The translations under genes and the position numbers were made by a program. The notes beneath the pieces are model-generated. The model saw only the letters and a list, made by a program, of their open reading frames with translations, ran no database searches and was not told where the DNA came from. From Phycisphaerales bacterium (GTDB lineage Bacteria; Planctomycetota; Phycisphaerae; Phycisphaerales; UBA1924), in assembly GCA_035627955.1 (NCBI GenBank), contig DASPKU010000006.1, forward strand, positions 62,001 through 126,000: a stretch of 64,000 bases of DNA, in the 5' to 3' direction. Below are positions 17,383-26,491 of the stretch, piece by piece. How positions within the stretch are numbered: position 1 is the stretch's first letter; each line of letters begins with the position of its first letter.

Positions 17383-18521
17383 GGGCGGGGCCAGCCTTCC
17401 TTGAGGAACAGGCCGTCCTTGTGGAAGACCTCGCCGTCGGCCTCGATGGTGCCGCCCTTGCGGAGGTCGCAGATCATGTCCCAGTGCAGGCCCGACTCGT
17501 TGGAGTTGCCGCTCTCGGGGTACCCCGCGCCAACCGCGGCGTGGAAGGTGCCGCCGATCTTCTCGTCGAACAGGATGTTCTTGGTGTGGTCCTTGATGGC
17601 GTAGTTGGTGCCGATGGCGATCTCGCCGAGCACGCGGGCGCCCGCATCCTGGTCCAGCATCTTGATGAGGAACGCCTCGTTCTTCTTCGCGGAGGCGTCG
17701 ACGACACGCCCGCCCTTGAAGACCAGGCGCACGCCCTCGACCTCTCTCCCGTTGTACAGGGCGGGGTAGGTGTAGTTGACGTGCCCGTCCACGCCCTTGG
17801 GGCCGGCGAAGACCTCGCCGTCGGGGAAGTTGCTCTCGCCGAAGCAGTTGATCCACGTTGACCCATCGACATTCACGGTCAGGTCGGTGCCGTCGTGCCC
17901 GCCGGGGCCGCTGACACCGGGCACGCGGAAGCGGACGACCTTCTTCTTCTGCAGGTACTCGCGGACGCGCTCCTGCGTCTCGTAGATGCTCTTCCACTTG
18001 GCGACCGGGTCGGGCAGGTGGAGGTAGCAGGCCTCGAACACGAAGTTCTCGTACTGCGTGAGGCTCATGTCCGCGTCCTGGGCGCTGGCGTTGGTGGGGA
18101 ACGCCGTGCCGACCCAGCGGAACTCCTTCCGCGCGCTGCGGTTCATGAACTCCTTGAACCAGGGGCGGCGGGCCTGCTGGAGCAGCGCGGCCTTCTGCGG
18201 GTCAACCTTGCCGAGGTACTTGGTGTTGAGCTGAGTCCAGAAGCTGATCTGGACGTCGATGGTCTTGTAGGTCTCGACCATGAGCGGCGAGCAGTAGCGG
18301 ATCTGGTCGTCGCTGCCGTGCGTGAGGAGGACCTCGGTGAGCTGCTCGCTGCGCGGTAGCCAGAAGGGGTTGCCGCCGGCCTTGAGAACCTTCTCGGCCA
18401 CGGCCTCGGTGAGGGGCATGGCGATGGGCTCGGCGGCGATGGCGACGAGGTCGCCGGGCTTGACCTTGGTGGAGAAGTTCACGAGCACATCGGCCAGCTT
18501 GTCGAGTCGGGGGTCGCGCAT
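17379..18521 (-). CDS. M29-family aminopeptidase
   Basis: A 380-residue metal-dependent aminopeptidase of the thermophilic M29 type, which removes N-terminal residues from peptides as a cytosolic dimer. Family blocks are LGEIAIGTNYAI, ILFDEKIGGTFHAAVGAGYP and SGLHWDMICDLR. They supply the metal-binding glutamates, histidines and aspartate in the expected C-terminal order. The ATG complementary to 18519-18521 begins MRDPRLDKLADVLVNFS, the usual family start; the frame is open further upstream. It converges on the phosphatase gene with a 4-bp overlap of stop codons. Confidence 0.9.
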   Translation of the reverse strand: MRDPRLDKLADVLVNFSTKVKPGDLVAIAAEPIAMPLTEAVAEKVLKAGGNPFWLPRSEQLTEVLLTHGSDDQIRYCSPLMVETYKTIDVQISFWTQLNTKYLGKVDPQKAALLQQARRPWFKEFMNRSARKEFRWVGTAFPTNASAQDADMSLTQYENFVFEACYLHLPDPVAKWKSIYETQERVREYLQKKKVVRFRVPGVSGPGGHDGTDLTVNVDGSTWINCFGESNFPDGEVFAGPKGVDGHVNYTYPALYNGREVEGVRLVFKGGRVVDASAKKNEAFLIKMLDQDAGARVLGEIAIGTNYAIKDHTKNILFDEKIGGTFHAAVGAGYPESGNSNESGLHWDMICDLRKGGTIEADGEVFHKDGLFLKEGWPRP

Positions 18522-18744
18522 TGAAGCCTCGTTTGAGGGGAGATGAGCCTGTTCCCGGGAGGCCGCGTGGGCAATGAGAGGTGCCCGGCGGTGTTGGGCC
18601 GGGGAGACTAGCACGGGCAGGCGGTGTTCTACAATCACCTGTGCGTGGAACGCTGAGCCGGAGTGCCGGCCGAGCATGCACGAAGGATTCTCCGGCGCGG
18701 GCCGCACGGCCCCCGGAAACACCAAGGAAACAAGGAGTTCGACC

Positions 18745-19419
18745 ATGCGTCAGATGAATCGCACCATCCTTGCGCTCGTGGCCGGGGTGGGGATTGCCGG
18801 GGGTGTGTCGGCCTGGAGCCAGGCGCAGGATTCGCGCCCGCCGCAGCCCCCCGCGGCCCGGATCGCCACCGTGGATGTGCTGGGCATCGTTGAGCGGATG
18901 CTCGCCAGCGACCGATACCGGCCCGCGCAGGAAGCGTACCTGAAACAGGAGAACGACAAGCTGCGGCCGATGGCCGATGAGTTGGCGGCAATCGAGGAGC
19001 GGGGGTCGAAGCTCGCGCAGGGCTCGCCTGAGCTGGAGGCGCTGGGGCGCGAGTTTGACACGAAGCAGGAGGCGTTCCAGCGCGCACGCCAGGAAGGATT
19101 GACGCGGATCGAGGAGTACAACGCCAACCAGGTGCGGGAGGCGTACCGGCTGACGCTGGAGGCCGTGGACGAGGTATCGGGGCGGATGGGGTACACGCAC
19201 GTGGTTTCGTCGCGAACGGGGGACGTGACGATCAAGTCTCAGAACGTGGCGGGGGCGCTGCAGGAGATCCTTGCCCGGCCGATGGCGCGGTCGCCGCGGG
19301 CGGATGACCTGACCGAGCGGCTCATCCGGCAGTTGCGGCTGGAGAACGTGCGGTTCGAGGAGCCGCCGGCGCGGCAGCCCGAGGGCGCCGACCGCGGCCC
19401 GGTCCAGCCGCTGCGGTAA
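18745..19419 (+). CDS. OmpH/Skp-family periplasmic chaperone
   Basis: A 224-residue exported protein. The signal peptide (MRQMNRTILALVAGVGIAGG) is followed by the short strand IATVDVLGIVERML. Two long charged helices (about residues 70-140) then form the Skp tentacle, and a return strand GYTHVVSSRTGDVTI completes the body. This is the order of OmpH/Skp chaperones, which hold unfolded outer-membrane proteins. The C-terminus is extended by a proline-rich tail. ATG at 18745 is preceded by AAGGAG; the longer frame from 18574 has no such support. Confidence 0.85.
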   Translation: MRQMNRTILALVAGVGIAGGVSAWSQAQDSRPPQPPAARIATVDVLGIVERMLASDRYRPAQEAYLKQENDKLRPMADELAAIEERGSKLAQGSPELEALGREFDTKQEAFQRARQEGLTRIEEYNANQVREAYRLTLEAVDEVSGRMGYTHVVSSRTGDVTIKSQNVAGALQEILARPMARSPRADDLTERLIRQLRLENVRFEEPPARQPEGADRGPVQPLR

Positions 19420-19440
19420 GTGGCGGGCGGGAGAAAAACG

Positions 19441-19471
19441 AAAAGCCCCGGGCGGGTGCCCGGGGCTTTTT
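19441..19471. terminator. Bidirectional terminator
   Basis: A 13-bp stem (aaaagccccgggc at 19441-19453, complement at 19458-19470) with loop gggt has an A-run on the left and a T-run on the right. It can therefore stop the OmpH transcript on plus and the large secreted-protein transcript on minus. Confidence 0.92.
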
Positions 19472-19495
19472 CATGCACTCAGGTTGTCGCGGGGC

Positions 19496-22198
19496 TCAGC
19501 AGGCGCCGCCGCCAAGGACACGGAAGAAGGACTCGATGTCGGCGTCGGTGCCGATGTCGCCGTCGCCGTTGAAGTCGGCGCCGCCAGCGAAGCACGAGGC
19601 GCAGCAGTTGCCCCCAAGGCAGGCAAAGAACGCCTCGATGTCGGCGTCGGTGCCGAAGTCGCCGTCGCCGTTGAAGTCCTGGTCGCCGCAGGTGGGGCCG
19701 GTGATGTCGGTAATGGTCAGGACGCCCGCGCCCTGGGCGTTGTTGAAGCTGCCCACTCGGATGGTGTAGTTCTGGCCGGCGACCACGTCGACCTCGACGC
19801 TGGAGCGGCCGCTGCCGCAGGCTCCGTCGTCGTTGCAGCCCAGGAGGCGCGACTCGAAGTCGGCGCAGCCGCCGCCGTTGTAGACCGCGATCTTGGTATT
19901 GAACGCGGTGGAGGCGCTGCAGGTGTCCACGCGGATGCGGCCGTTGAAGGTGGAGGGGTAGTTGAACCAGAGGTCACGCGTGATCTGGTTGCTGCCGTTG
20001 TAGTTGCAGCCAGTGTGGGTGGGGCCGTCGGTGGTGCAGTTGGTGTTGTTGAAGGCGGTGTCGCCCAGGCCGACGCCCGGACGGGCGGCGCAGCTGTCAT
20101 TGGGGGCGGGGATGGTGCCGCCGCCGCCGATGGCGCGGACATTGAAGTTGCCGACAGCACCCTGATAGCCAGCGACGCGGATGTAGTAGGTGGTTCCGCC
20201 CGTCATGTTGACGTTGATGCCGGAGGAGAGGCCGCCGCCGCAGGCGTTGTTGCCGCCGGTGGCGTTATCGTCGTTGCAGGCGACCTGAGTCAGGCTGCCG
20301 CAGGAGCCGGTGAAGACCGACATGACGGTGTCGAAGCCGCTGCCGCAGGTGTTGACGTTGACCGCCCCCGAGGTGACGGGGCGGTACGCGAACCAGACGT
20401 CGGCGGAGGTGCTGCTGCTGCCGCAGCTGGCGGTGCCGTCGTTAGTGGCGGCCGTGGTGGAGCCGGTTGCGGCGATGCCGTCGGCGAGGAAGAGGGCGCC
20501 GGCGCAGGTGTCATTGGCGGGGGCCACGGGGCCGCAGCTCGGGGGCGTGATCGTCAGCGTGCCGTTGCCGGTCGCGCCGTTGTAACCGCCGATGCGGATG
20601 AGGTAGCTGGTGTTCGCGGCGTGCTGGAAGGTGAGCGAAGACTGGAGCGAGTTGGCCCCGCAGGTGTTGCTGTCGTCGCTGCACGCGATGACGGTGCCCG
20701 GTGCGGACGGGCAGCTGGTGCCGGGGTAGACGAAGACCTTGGTGTCGAAGTTGGAGCCGCAGGTGGAGATGGTGGTGGGGCCGGTGGTGCAGCTGCCGCT
20801 GGTATAGCGGAACCACACGTCGGCGCCGATCTGGGTGTAGTTGTTGACGACGCACTGCCCGGGCTCGGCGAGGCCGTCCGTGTTGGCGTTGGCGTTGGAG
20901 AAGGTGGTGGTGCCGGCGCCGACATTGGTGGCCGCGGCGCAGGTGTCGTTAAGCGGGTGGAAGGTGCCGTCGGGACTCGGCACGATGGTCGAGACGCTCA
21001 TTGAGCTCGGCGTGCCGGGCTTGAAGAGCGTGAGGGTGGCCTCGCCGCCGCTGGGGGGCTGGTTGCAATCGAAGCGGTAGTTGTAGATGGTGTCCCAGCG
21101 GAGGGCGTTGGCGTTGGGGTTCTGGGCGAAGGTTTCGGTGGTGCTCCAGGTAATACCGGTGCCGCTGGCGGTGGAGCCGTTCCAGTTGGTGCCGCTGTAG
21201 GGCTCGCCGTTGAGGTAGTCCACGTCGTGGAATCCGACGCTGCCGGCCACAACCGTTGTGCCCGAGGGGTAGGGCACGCGGAAGGCCTGGGCGGCGCGGT
21301 CGGAGTTGAAGTTCTGGATCGCGTACTCGTAACGCCAGGTGGTGCCGCCGACGTTGGTGGCCTTCGCGGCGATGATGAAGCGGCCGTCGCCGGGGACGTC
21401 GACCGTGGTGATGAACACGTTGGGGTCGGGGGCGTTGACACCCAGGCCGTGGTCGCGCCAGGCGTAGATCGCCGGCTTGGTGCGCTGTGTGGTGTCCTGG
21501 AGCGAGATGTTGTACGAGCCCGCGGCGACGTTGACGCGCCGGTAAGACTGGTTGTTCAGGGCGTTGCCCATCTGCGAGTCTTCCGGCTGGATGTAGATGC
21601 TCGAGACGAACCAGAGGGCGTTCGCGGCGAGACCTGCGTCGAGCTCGGTCGTGGCCACCTGGAGCAGCTTCTGGTTGGAGTTCGCGCCGCCGCTGCCGTT
21701 GCTCAGCCAGGGGTAGGGGAACGTGCCCGTGACGGGGTTCACCTCGGACTTGGGCCCAAGGCCGCCCGGCGAGGCGTTGAGGCTCGCGGAATAGGGGTCC
21801 GAGCAGCCGGGGAAGAGGGCGTCGCAGTTTCCGCCCGGCGTGCATGAAGAGCAGACGGTGCCCTGGAGGGCGCAGAAGCCGTGCTTGAGCCACGCCTGGC
21901 CGACCTGCTCGAAGCGGCCGTTCATCAGGCGGTACATGTTCTGGGAGATGACCGGGTGCTTGCGGCAGTCGGGATTGCTGGCGTTGGTGCAGTCAATCCA
22001 CGTCAGCGGCTGGTCGCCGAGGTTGCAGGAGGTGGTGCCGACGCCCCACATGCGGCGGCCGTTGGCGACGCCCAGGTTGTTCACCACGTCGGGCAGGTCG
22101 CCCACGATGACATCGGGGCCGGCGGCAAAGGCCGGAGTGGAAACGACGAGACCCGAGAGCATGCCGAGCATGCCCACCGCCGCACGAAACTTCTTCAT
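19496..22198 (-). CDS. Large secreted protein with three PPC-like repeats and a dockerin-like tail
   Basis: A 900-residue exported protein. The signal peptide (MKKFRAAVGMLGMLSGLVVS) is followed by an approximately 390-residue unknown N-terminal region. Three beta-sandwich repeats start near residues 414, 561 and 699. Each opens with NDTCA or NDSCA, has a D(V/L)WF strand, a CxxxFDTK- or AFNTK-type turn and CNDD-like acid clusters, resembling the pre-peptidase C-terminal domain. The tail from about 836 holds two calcium loops (DFNGDGDFGTDADIEAFFAC and DFNGDGDIGTDADIESFF) and ends FFRVLGGGAC. The ATG complementary to 22196-22198 has the only good signal sequence. It is probably extracellular or envelope-attached; no enzyme domain is recognised. 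Confidence 0.85.
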   Translation of the reverse strand: MKKFRAAVGMLGMLSGLVVSTPAFAAGPDVIVGDLPDVVNNLGVANGRRMWGVGTTSCNLGDQPLTWIDCTNASNPDCRKHPVISQNMYRLMNGRFEQVGQAWLKHGFCALQGTVCSSCTPGGNCDALFPGCSDPYSASLNASPGGLGPKSEVNPVTGTFPYPWLSNGSGGANSNQKLLQVATTELDAGLAANALWFVSSIYIQPEDSQMGNALNNQSYRRVNVAAGSYNISLQDTTQRTKPAIYAWRDHGLGVNAPDPNVFITTVDVPGDGRFIIAAKATNVGGTTWRYEYAIQNFNSDRAAQAFRVPYPSGTTVVAGSVGFHDVDYLNGEPYSGTNWNGSTASGTGITWSTTETFAQNPNANALRWDTIYNYRFDCNQPPSGGEATLTLFKPGTPSSMSVSTIVPSPDGTFHPLNDTCAAATNVGAGTTTFSNANANTDGLAEPGQCVVNNYTQIGADVWFRYTSGSCTTGPTTISTCGSNFDTKVFVYPGTSCPSAPGTVIACSDDSNTCGANSLQSSLTFQHAANTSYLIRIGGYNGATGNGTLTITPPSCGPVAPANDTCAGALFLADGIAATGSTTAATNDGTASCGSSSTSADVWFAYRPVTSGAVNVNTCGSGFDTVMSVFTGSCGSLTQVACNDDNATGGNNACGGGLSSGINVNMTGGTTYYIRVAGYQGAVGNFNVRAIGGGGTIPAPNDSCAARPGVGLGDTAFNNTNCTTDGPTHTGCNYNGSNQITRDLWFNYPSTFNGRIRVDTCSASTAFNTKIAVYNGGGCADFESRLLGCNDDGACGSGRSSVEVDVVAGQNYTIRVGSFNNAQGAGVLTITDITGPTCGDQDFNGDGDFGTDADIEAFFACLGGNCCASCFAGGADFNGDGDIGTDADIESFFRVLGGGAC

Positions 22199-22334
22199 TG
22201 CCCATCCTTTCACGCCAAGAGCTGGTAGCGCGGGGGAACCCCGCGCGGGCCAGTCTAAAGGATCAGGCAAAGTCTGCAACCCTATCGGTGGTGCTTGGCG
22301 CAGCCGATTCCCCTATCTGGTGGGCTTATCGGCC

Positions 22335-22889
22335 TTAGAGCGTGGAGGCGATCTGCTCGAGCTGCATGACCCGTGCCTGGGCCTGGCGGAGCTCGGACAG
22401 GTCGCGGATGTACCAGTTGAGGGTCCCTTCCGGGCCGCGTTCGATCGAGATCGCGACCGGGACGCCGACGAGGGCGCCGGGGGCGATGATGCGGGTCTCC
22501 CATTCGCCGCCCTCGGGGCCCTCCATGAGGGCTTTGGCACGCTCCGCGAAGAGCTTGCGCTCGGGTCCGGCAATGAGTGCCGGGAGGTGCGTGCCGACCA
22601 GGGCACGGACAGGGCGGCGCAGCAGCAGGCCGAGCACCTCGTCGGCGCTGGTGATCATGCTGCCAAGGGTGGTCTGCACCTGCGACACGCGGCAGCGGGC
22701 GCGGGGGCGGGACTCGAGGGCCTGGACCTTGGCGCGCGCGGCGGTGAGCTCCTCGAGGGCCGACTTGAAGGTGATCTTCGTCTGGTTCCGGGGTGCGTGG
22801 ACCACGCGGTCCTCCCGCCGCAGGTAGGCGCCGGGGCGAGAGTCGCTGTCGCGGTTCTGGATTCGATTCCTGCTGCTTTCCGTAGCCAT
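22335..22889 (-). CDS. PAS-domain protein
   Basis: A 184-residue cytosolic protein. A basic N-terminus and a short helical stretch (ALEELTAARAKVQALES) lead into a PAS-like domain at about residues 75-165. It includes ITSADEVLGLLLRRPVRALV, a GEWETRI strand and GTLNWYIRDLSELRQAQ, where the final RDLSE resembles the usual exit of a PAS sensor domain. No kinase, cyclase or DNA-binding output follows, so it may act through partners. The ATG complementary to 22887-22889 lies just after GGGGAGG. Ligand and partners are unknown. Confidence 0.7.
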   Translation of the reverse strand: MATESSRNRIQNRDSDSRPGAYLRREDRVVHAPRNQTKITFKSALEELTAARAKVQALESRPRARCRVSQVQTTLGSMITSADEVLGLLLRRPVRALVGTHLPALIAGPERKLFAERAKALMEGPEGGEWETRIIAPGALVGVPVAISIERGPEGTLNWYIRDLSELRQAQARVMQLEQIASTL

Positions 22890-23403
22890 GATTGCCTCCC
22901 CATACATCCGTGAATGAACGGGCCGAACATACGTGTCGGGGGGGCGGGGGGCAACGGGGCGCACGGCGTGCGCGTTTTCCACAGGTCAGACCGGTGGAAT
23001 GAGTGACCGTTGAAGTAGTTTTTCATGCCGTCACCAAGTGTCTTCGCCGTGTGATTTCACGGGTGTTCGCGACGGATGTGGACACCTGGCCAGCGAACAC
23101 CGCGGGACGCTCTTAATCCGTCTGAAGGGACGCTTATCTCGCGGGTCGAGGAACGAGCCCGGAATTTGACAAGCACCGCTCGGGTGCGCACTCCCGGCGG
23201 GGTCCCGGGGCCCCGGGGTATTTCAGCGCGGTAGGTAGTTCTCCATCGCAAGAGGTGCGGCCCACCCTCGTTTTGCATGCTGAACACGGACGCCACGGAA
23301 CGGCGCTCCGGTAAGCAAGCCCGGAACAGGAACCATGACCTTCGAAGGCAGCGCGTGACTGCCCGCGGTCGTGCTCCGCGCCGGCGAAGAAAGGACGTTG
23401 GAT
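22890..23403. other. Long intergenic region between divergent genes
   Basis: This 514-bp gap separates divergently transcribed genes and must contain their promoters. An 8-bp stem (gtgttcgc at 23063-23070 and gcgaacac at 23093-23100) is visible. A TTGACA at 23166-23171 has no matching -10 element at the right distance. No open frame has convincing coding character. Confidence 0.5.
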
Positions 23404-23709
23404 ATGTTCGGCAACCGCAAGATGCTCGGCCTGTTCGCACTCGCCGCCGTGGCCGCCACCGGCCTCGCTGCGGCACCCGCGTCGGCTGGAACGTACCGCG
23501 GCGGGCGTGACCGCTGCGAGAGCAACGTGACGGTGTACCGCACCGAGTCGTGCGCGCCCAAGGCGCGGGTCTCGGTCGGGTTCTATGGCGACAGCCGCGG
23601 CTACCGGGACGGCTGCTACGACCGGGACCGCGGCCAGAACCGCGGCTACGTCAAGCAGGTGCGCCGCGAGAAGTGGGTCACCAAGCGTGACCGCTACGAC
23701 TGCCGCTGA
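23404..23709 (+). CDS. Small secreted tyrosine/arginine-rich protein
   Basis: A 101-residue exported protein. MFGNRKMLGLFALAAVAATG with a following AAAPASA gives a signal peptide cleaved near residue 28. The mature part of about 70 residues is very basic and aromatic, with repeated RGYxxGCYDRDRG-like stretches and four cysteines. ATG at 23404 follows AAAGGA; a strong terminator follows the stop. The composition suggests an envelope- or matrix-binding role, but I recognise no family. Confidence 0.75.
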   Translation: MFGNRKMLGLFALAAVAATGLAAAPASAGTYRGGRDRCESNVTVYRTESCAPKARVSVGFYGDSRGYRDGCYDRDRGQNRGYVKQVRREKWVTKRDRYDCR

Positions 23710-23741
23710 GATGACGTGAAGCCTCAGAAGCCCCCTTTGCG

Positions 23742-23776
23742 CCGTGCCGCGGCTTGATGGCCGCGGCGCGGTTTTT
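23742..23776. terminator. Terminator after the small secreted protein gene
   Basis: A 12-bp stem with one G-T pair (ccgtgccgcggc at 23742-23753, partner at 23760-23771) is followed by ttttt. It lies between convergent genes. Confidence 0.9.
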
Positions 23777-23798
23777 CATTGGTGTGTGCTGGGTAGGC

Positions 23799-24458
23799 TC
23801 AGCGTTCGACCAGGATTTTGGAAGCCGCGCGGGTGGAGAGGGTCACGCGTCGGCCGGTCGGCGCCGTCACAACGAGGGCGTCGGCGTTGGCGTCGGTGCT
23901 TTCGATGGTGATGGGCTCGCCGGGCTTGAGGCCGCTCTCCTCGACGAAGCGCAGGAAGCTTGCGTCCTGGTCGAGGATTCGGCCGATGCGGGTGCGCATC
24001 CCGGGCCTGCACGCGCCGAGGGGGATGAGGCGGCGGTCGGCGAGGGCGCCTTTGGCGGTGGGGATGGGGTCGCCGTGGGGGTCCACATCGGGGCGGCCCA
24101 GGAACTCGTCGATGCGGTCGAGCAGGCGGTCGGACATGGCGTGCTCGAGGCGCTCGGCCTCGTCGTGCACCTCGGACCAGTCGAAGCCGAGGGTCTGCAC
24201 CAGGAAAGTTTCGATGAGGCGGTGGCGGCGGAGGACGGCCAGCGCGAGACGCTCGCCCTTGGCCGTGAGGCGGATGCCGCCGTAACGCTTGGAAGTCACG
24301 AGCTTCTGCTCGGCGAGGCGTTTGATCATCGTTGTGACGGTGCCGGGGGTGACTCGGAGGTGGCGGGCGAGGTCGCCGACGGTTGCCTCACCCTCCCCCT
24401 GGAGGGCCAGAATCTGCTTGAGGTAGTCCTCGACGGTCTGGCTCGGCTGGCTGGGCAC
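23799..24458 (-). CDS. DtxR/MntR-family metal-dependent repressor
   Basis: A 219-residue transcription factor with all three DtxR-family parts. An N-terminal winged helix contains VGDLARHLRVTPGTVTTMIK. The dimerisation and metal-binding domain has VLRRHRLIETFLVQTLGF, VHDEAERLEHAMSD and DPHGDPIP, supplying the usual histidine and glutamate ligands. An SH3-like (FeoA-type) domain forms the C-terminus. The start is GTG complementary to 24456-24458. It is divergent from the metal-uptake genes at 24561-29985 and is the obvious candidate regulator. Whether it senses manganese, iron or zinc cannot be decided from sequence. Confidence 0.92.
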   Translation of the reverse strand: MPSQPSQTVEDYLKQILALQGEGEATVGDLARHLRVTPGTVTTMIKRLAEQKLVTSKRYGGIRLTAKGERLALAVLRRHRLIETFLVQTLGFDWSEVHDEAERLEHAMSDRLLDRIDEFLGRPDVDPHGDPIPTAKGALADRRLIPLGACRPGMRTRIGRILDQDASFLRFVEESGLKPGEPITIESTDANADALVVTAPTGRRVTLSTRAASKILVER

Positions 24459-24510
24459 GGGGCGGGTCCTTCACGCGGGCGGGGCTTGACGGGGACGGGG
24501 CGGCGCGGCT

Positions 24511-24551
24511 AATCTTTGACGACTCAAACTTTGGAAGTTGGCTTGTCAAAG
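24511..24551. promoter_or_regulatory. Candidate operator between the metal repressor and uptake genes
   Basis: The short divergent gap has the inverted halves ctttgac (24514-24520) and gtcaaag (24545-24551), flanking a central caaactttg palindrome (24525-24533). It is unusually AT-rich for this genome and lies directly upstream of the outer-membrane gene. It does not match the classical DtxR box closely; assignment rests on position and symmetry. Confidence 0.45.
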
Positions 24552-24560
24552 GATAGCGGC

Positions 24561-25445
24561 ATGCGGGCATCCGGGCAGTTGCAGCTAGCGTTGGCGGTGG
24601 CGGCCGGGTGCGCGTCTGGCGCCGTCGCCGCGGGCGTGCTTCAAGGGGATGGGCCGGGCGGGGCGTCGCCGGCGGACAAGTCCGGGTACCACCTGTTTAA
24701 CCCGACGCCGCGGGAGCAGATGCGGGAGCTGAGCACCGACCGGCCGGACACGACGGAAAGCCCGTACACGGTCGATGCGGGGCACTTCCAAGTGGAGTTG
24801 TCGTTCGTTGACCTGTCCTTCGACGACACCGACAGCGTGGAAACGCGGGCGGTGTCGGTCGCGCCGATGCTGCTGAAGGTTGGATTGACGAACGATATTG
24901 ACCTTGCCCTGGGGCTGGACCCGTACACGCGCGTGCGCACCGAGGATGGCGCCGCGGAGGAGACGGTGGAAGGGTTCGGCGACACGGTCCTTCGGCTCAA
25001 GGCAAACCTGTGGGGCAACGACGGCGGGGACACGGCGCTGGCGCTGATGCCCTTTGTCAAGTTCCCGACCGCGAGCGATGGCCTTGGGAACGATCACGTT
25101 GAGGGCGGGCTGATCATCCCGTTCGGGATGTCGCTGCCTAACGAGTTCTCGATGGGTCTGATGGCCGAGTTCGACCTTATCCGCGACGCGGCGGACGAGG
25201 GGTACGTGGTGGACTTCGTGCATACCGCCACCATCGGGCGGCCGCTGGTGGGCGAGCTCTCGGGGTACGTTGAGTACGCGGGTTTCTACAACTTGAACGC
25301 CGATGAGGATTACCGCGGGTACTTCGACGCGGGGCTGACGTACGCCGTGACGGACGACCTGCAACTCGACACGGGCATCCGCGTGGGGCTGACGGAGGCG
25401 GCGGAGGACTTCGGCGTGTTCGCCGGGATTGCGTGGAGGTACTGA
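24561..25445 (+). CDS. Predicted outer-membrane beta-barrel protein of the metal-uptake operon
   Basis: A 294-residue exported protein. MRASGQLQLALAVAAGCASG is a signal peptide. The mature sequence from about residue 45 has STDRPDTTESPYTVDAGHFQ, typical of the transporter family related to phenol_MetA_deg barrels. Alternating strands follow, ending in the aromatic terminal FGVFAGIAWRY. ATG at 24561 follows AAAGGAT. It is the first gene of the run leading into the metal-binding lipoprotein, only 2 bp before that start. It may provide an outer-membrane path for the metal, by inference from location only. Confidence 0.8.
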   Translation: MRASGQLQLALAVAAGCASGAVAAGVLQGDGPGGASPADKSGYHLFNPTPREQMRELSTDRPDTTESPYTVDAGHFQVELSFVDLSFDDTDSVETRAVSVAPMLLKVGLTNDIDLALGLDPYTRVRTEDGAAEETVEGFGDTVLRLKANLWGNDGGDTALALMPFVKFPTASDGLGNDHVEGGLIIPFGMSLPNEFSMGLMAEFDLIRDAADEGYVVDFVHTATIGRPLVGELSGYVEYAGFYNLNADEDYRGYFDAGLTYAVTDDLQLDTGIRVGLTEAAEDFGVFAGIAWRY

Positions 25446-25447
25446 TT

Positions 25448-26491
25448 ATGCAGGCCATGTTTGCTGCTGTTTCGTCGAGGCTGACGTCGGTGTTGATGGT
25501 TCTGCTCGCGTGCGTGACTCTGGCCTTGAGCGGCTGCAAGGAGACCGCGAGCACCGCGGCCGTGGCGCCCAAGGCGGGCGCGAGCGGCGGGCCCAAGGTC
25601 GTCGCGACCACGGGCATGATCGCGGATGTGGCACGCACCATCGGGGCGGGTCGGGCGCAGGTGACGGCGCTCATGGGCGAGGGCGTGGACCCGCACCTGT
25701 ACAAGGCCTCGCCGGGTGATGTGCGGCTGCTGACCGACGCGGACATCATTCTGTACAACGGGCTGCACCTGGAGGGGCGGATGGCGGACGTGATCACGAA
25801 GATGGCGTCGGACACGACGGTCGTCCGCGTGACGGAATCGATGGACGAGTCGCAACTGCGGTCGCCGCCGGAGTTCGAGGGGCACTACGACCCGCACGTG
25901 TGGTTCGATGTGTCGCTGTGGAGCAAGGCTGCGGAGCGGACGCGGGATGCGCTGATCGCGAAGGACGCGGCGGGCAGGGACATGTACGCCAGGAACGCCA
26001 CGGCGTACCTCGAGAAACTCGCGGCGCTGCACGAGTACGCGAAGACGACGATCGCGACGATTCCTGAGGGCAGCCGCGTGATGGTCACGGCTCACGACGC
26101 GTTCGGCTACTTCGGGAGGGCCTACGGGATCGAGGTGTTGGCGATCCAGGGGATCAGCACCGACAGCGAGGCGAGCCTGCAGGACATCAACGGGCTGGTG
26201 GACACGCTGGTGTCGCGGAAGGTGCCGGCGGTGTTCATCGAGAGCAGTGTGCCGCGGAAGACGGTGGATGCGCTGGTGGAGGGGTGCGCCGCCCGCGGTC
26301 ACCAGGTGAAGGTTGGGGGCGAGCTGTTCAGTGACGCGATGGGCCCTGCGGGCACGCCCGAGGGGACGTACATCGGGATGGTGGTGCACAATGTGGACAC
26401 GGTGACGGCGGCCCTCGGTGGGAGCGTACCCGCGGAGAAGCCGGGGCTGCTGCTGTCGGGGATGGTCCCTCCACCTGCGGGGAAGCGTTGA
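25448..26491 (+). CDS. Metal ABC transporter substrate-binding lipoprotein (Mn/Zn type)
   Basis: A 347-residue cluster A-I binding protein that captures a divalent metal in the periplasm. The signal ends in the lipobox LALSGC. Metal-ligand blocks of the family are present in order: [22 protein letters not shown] and a C-terminal aspartate in [11 protein letters not shown], with [15 protein letters not shown] and [10 protein letters not shown] between. [13 protein letters not shown] at the N-terminus is also characteristic. ATG at 25448 is eight bases after GGAGG. It overlaps the ATPase gene at 26488-26491. There is no long histidine-rich loop of ZnuA type, so manganese is somewhat more likely. 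Confidence 0.92.
   Translation: MQAMFAAVSSRLTSVLMVLLACVTLALSGCKETASTAAVAPKAGASGGPKVVATTGMIADVARTIGAGRAQVTALMGEGVDPHLYKASPGDVRLLTDADIILYNGLHLEGRMADVITKMASDTTVVRVTESMDESQLRSPPEFEGHYDPHVWFDVSLWSKAAERTRDALIAKDAAGRDMYARNATAYLEKLAALHEYAKTTIATIPEGSRVMVTAHDAFGYFGRAYGIEVLAIQGISTDSEASLQDINGLVDTLVSRKVPAVFIESSVPRKTVDALVEGCAARGHQVKVGGELFSDAMGPAGTPEGTYIGMVVHNVDTVTAALGGSVPAEKPGLLLSGMVPPPAGKR

Noticed and set aside
23166-23195. Sigma-70 promoter with TTGACA
   Set aside because: No acceptable -10 hexamer is found 16-18 bp downstream.
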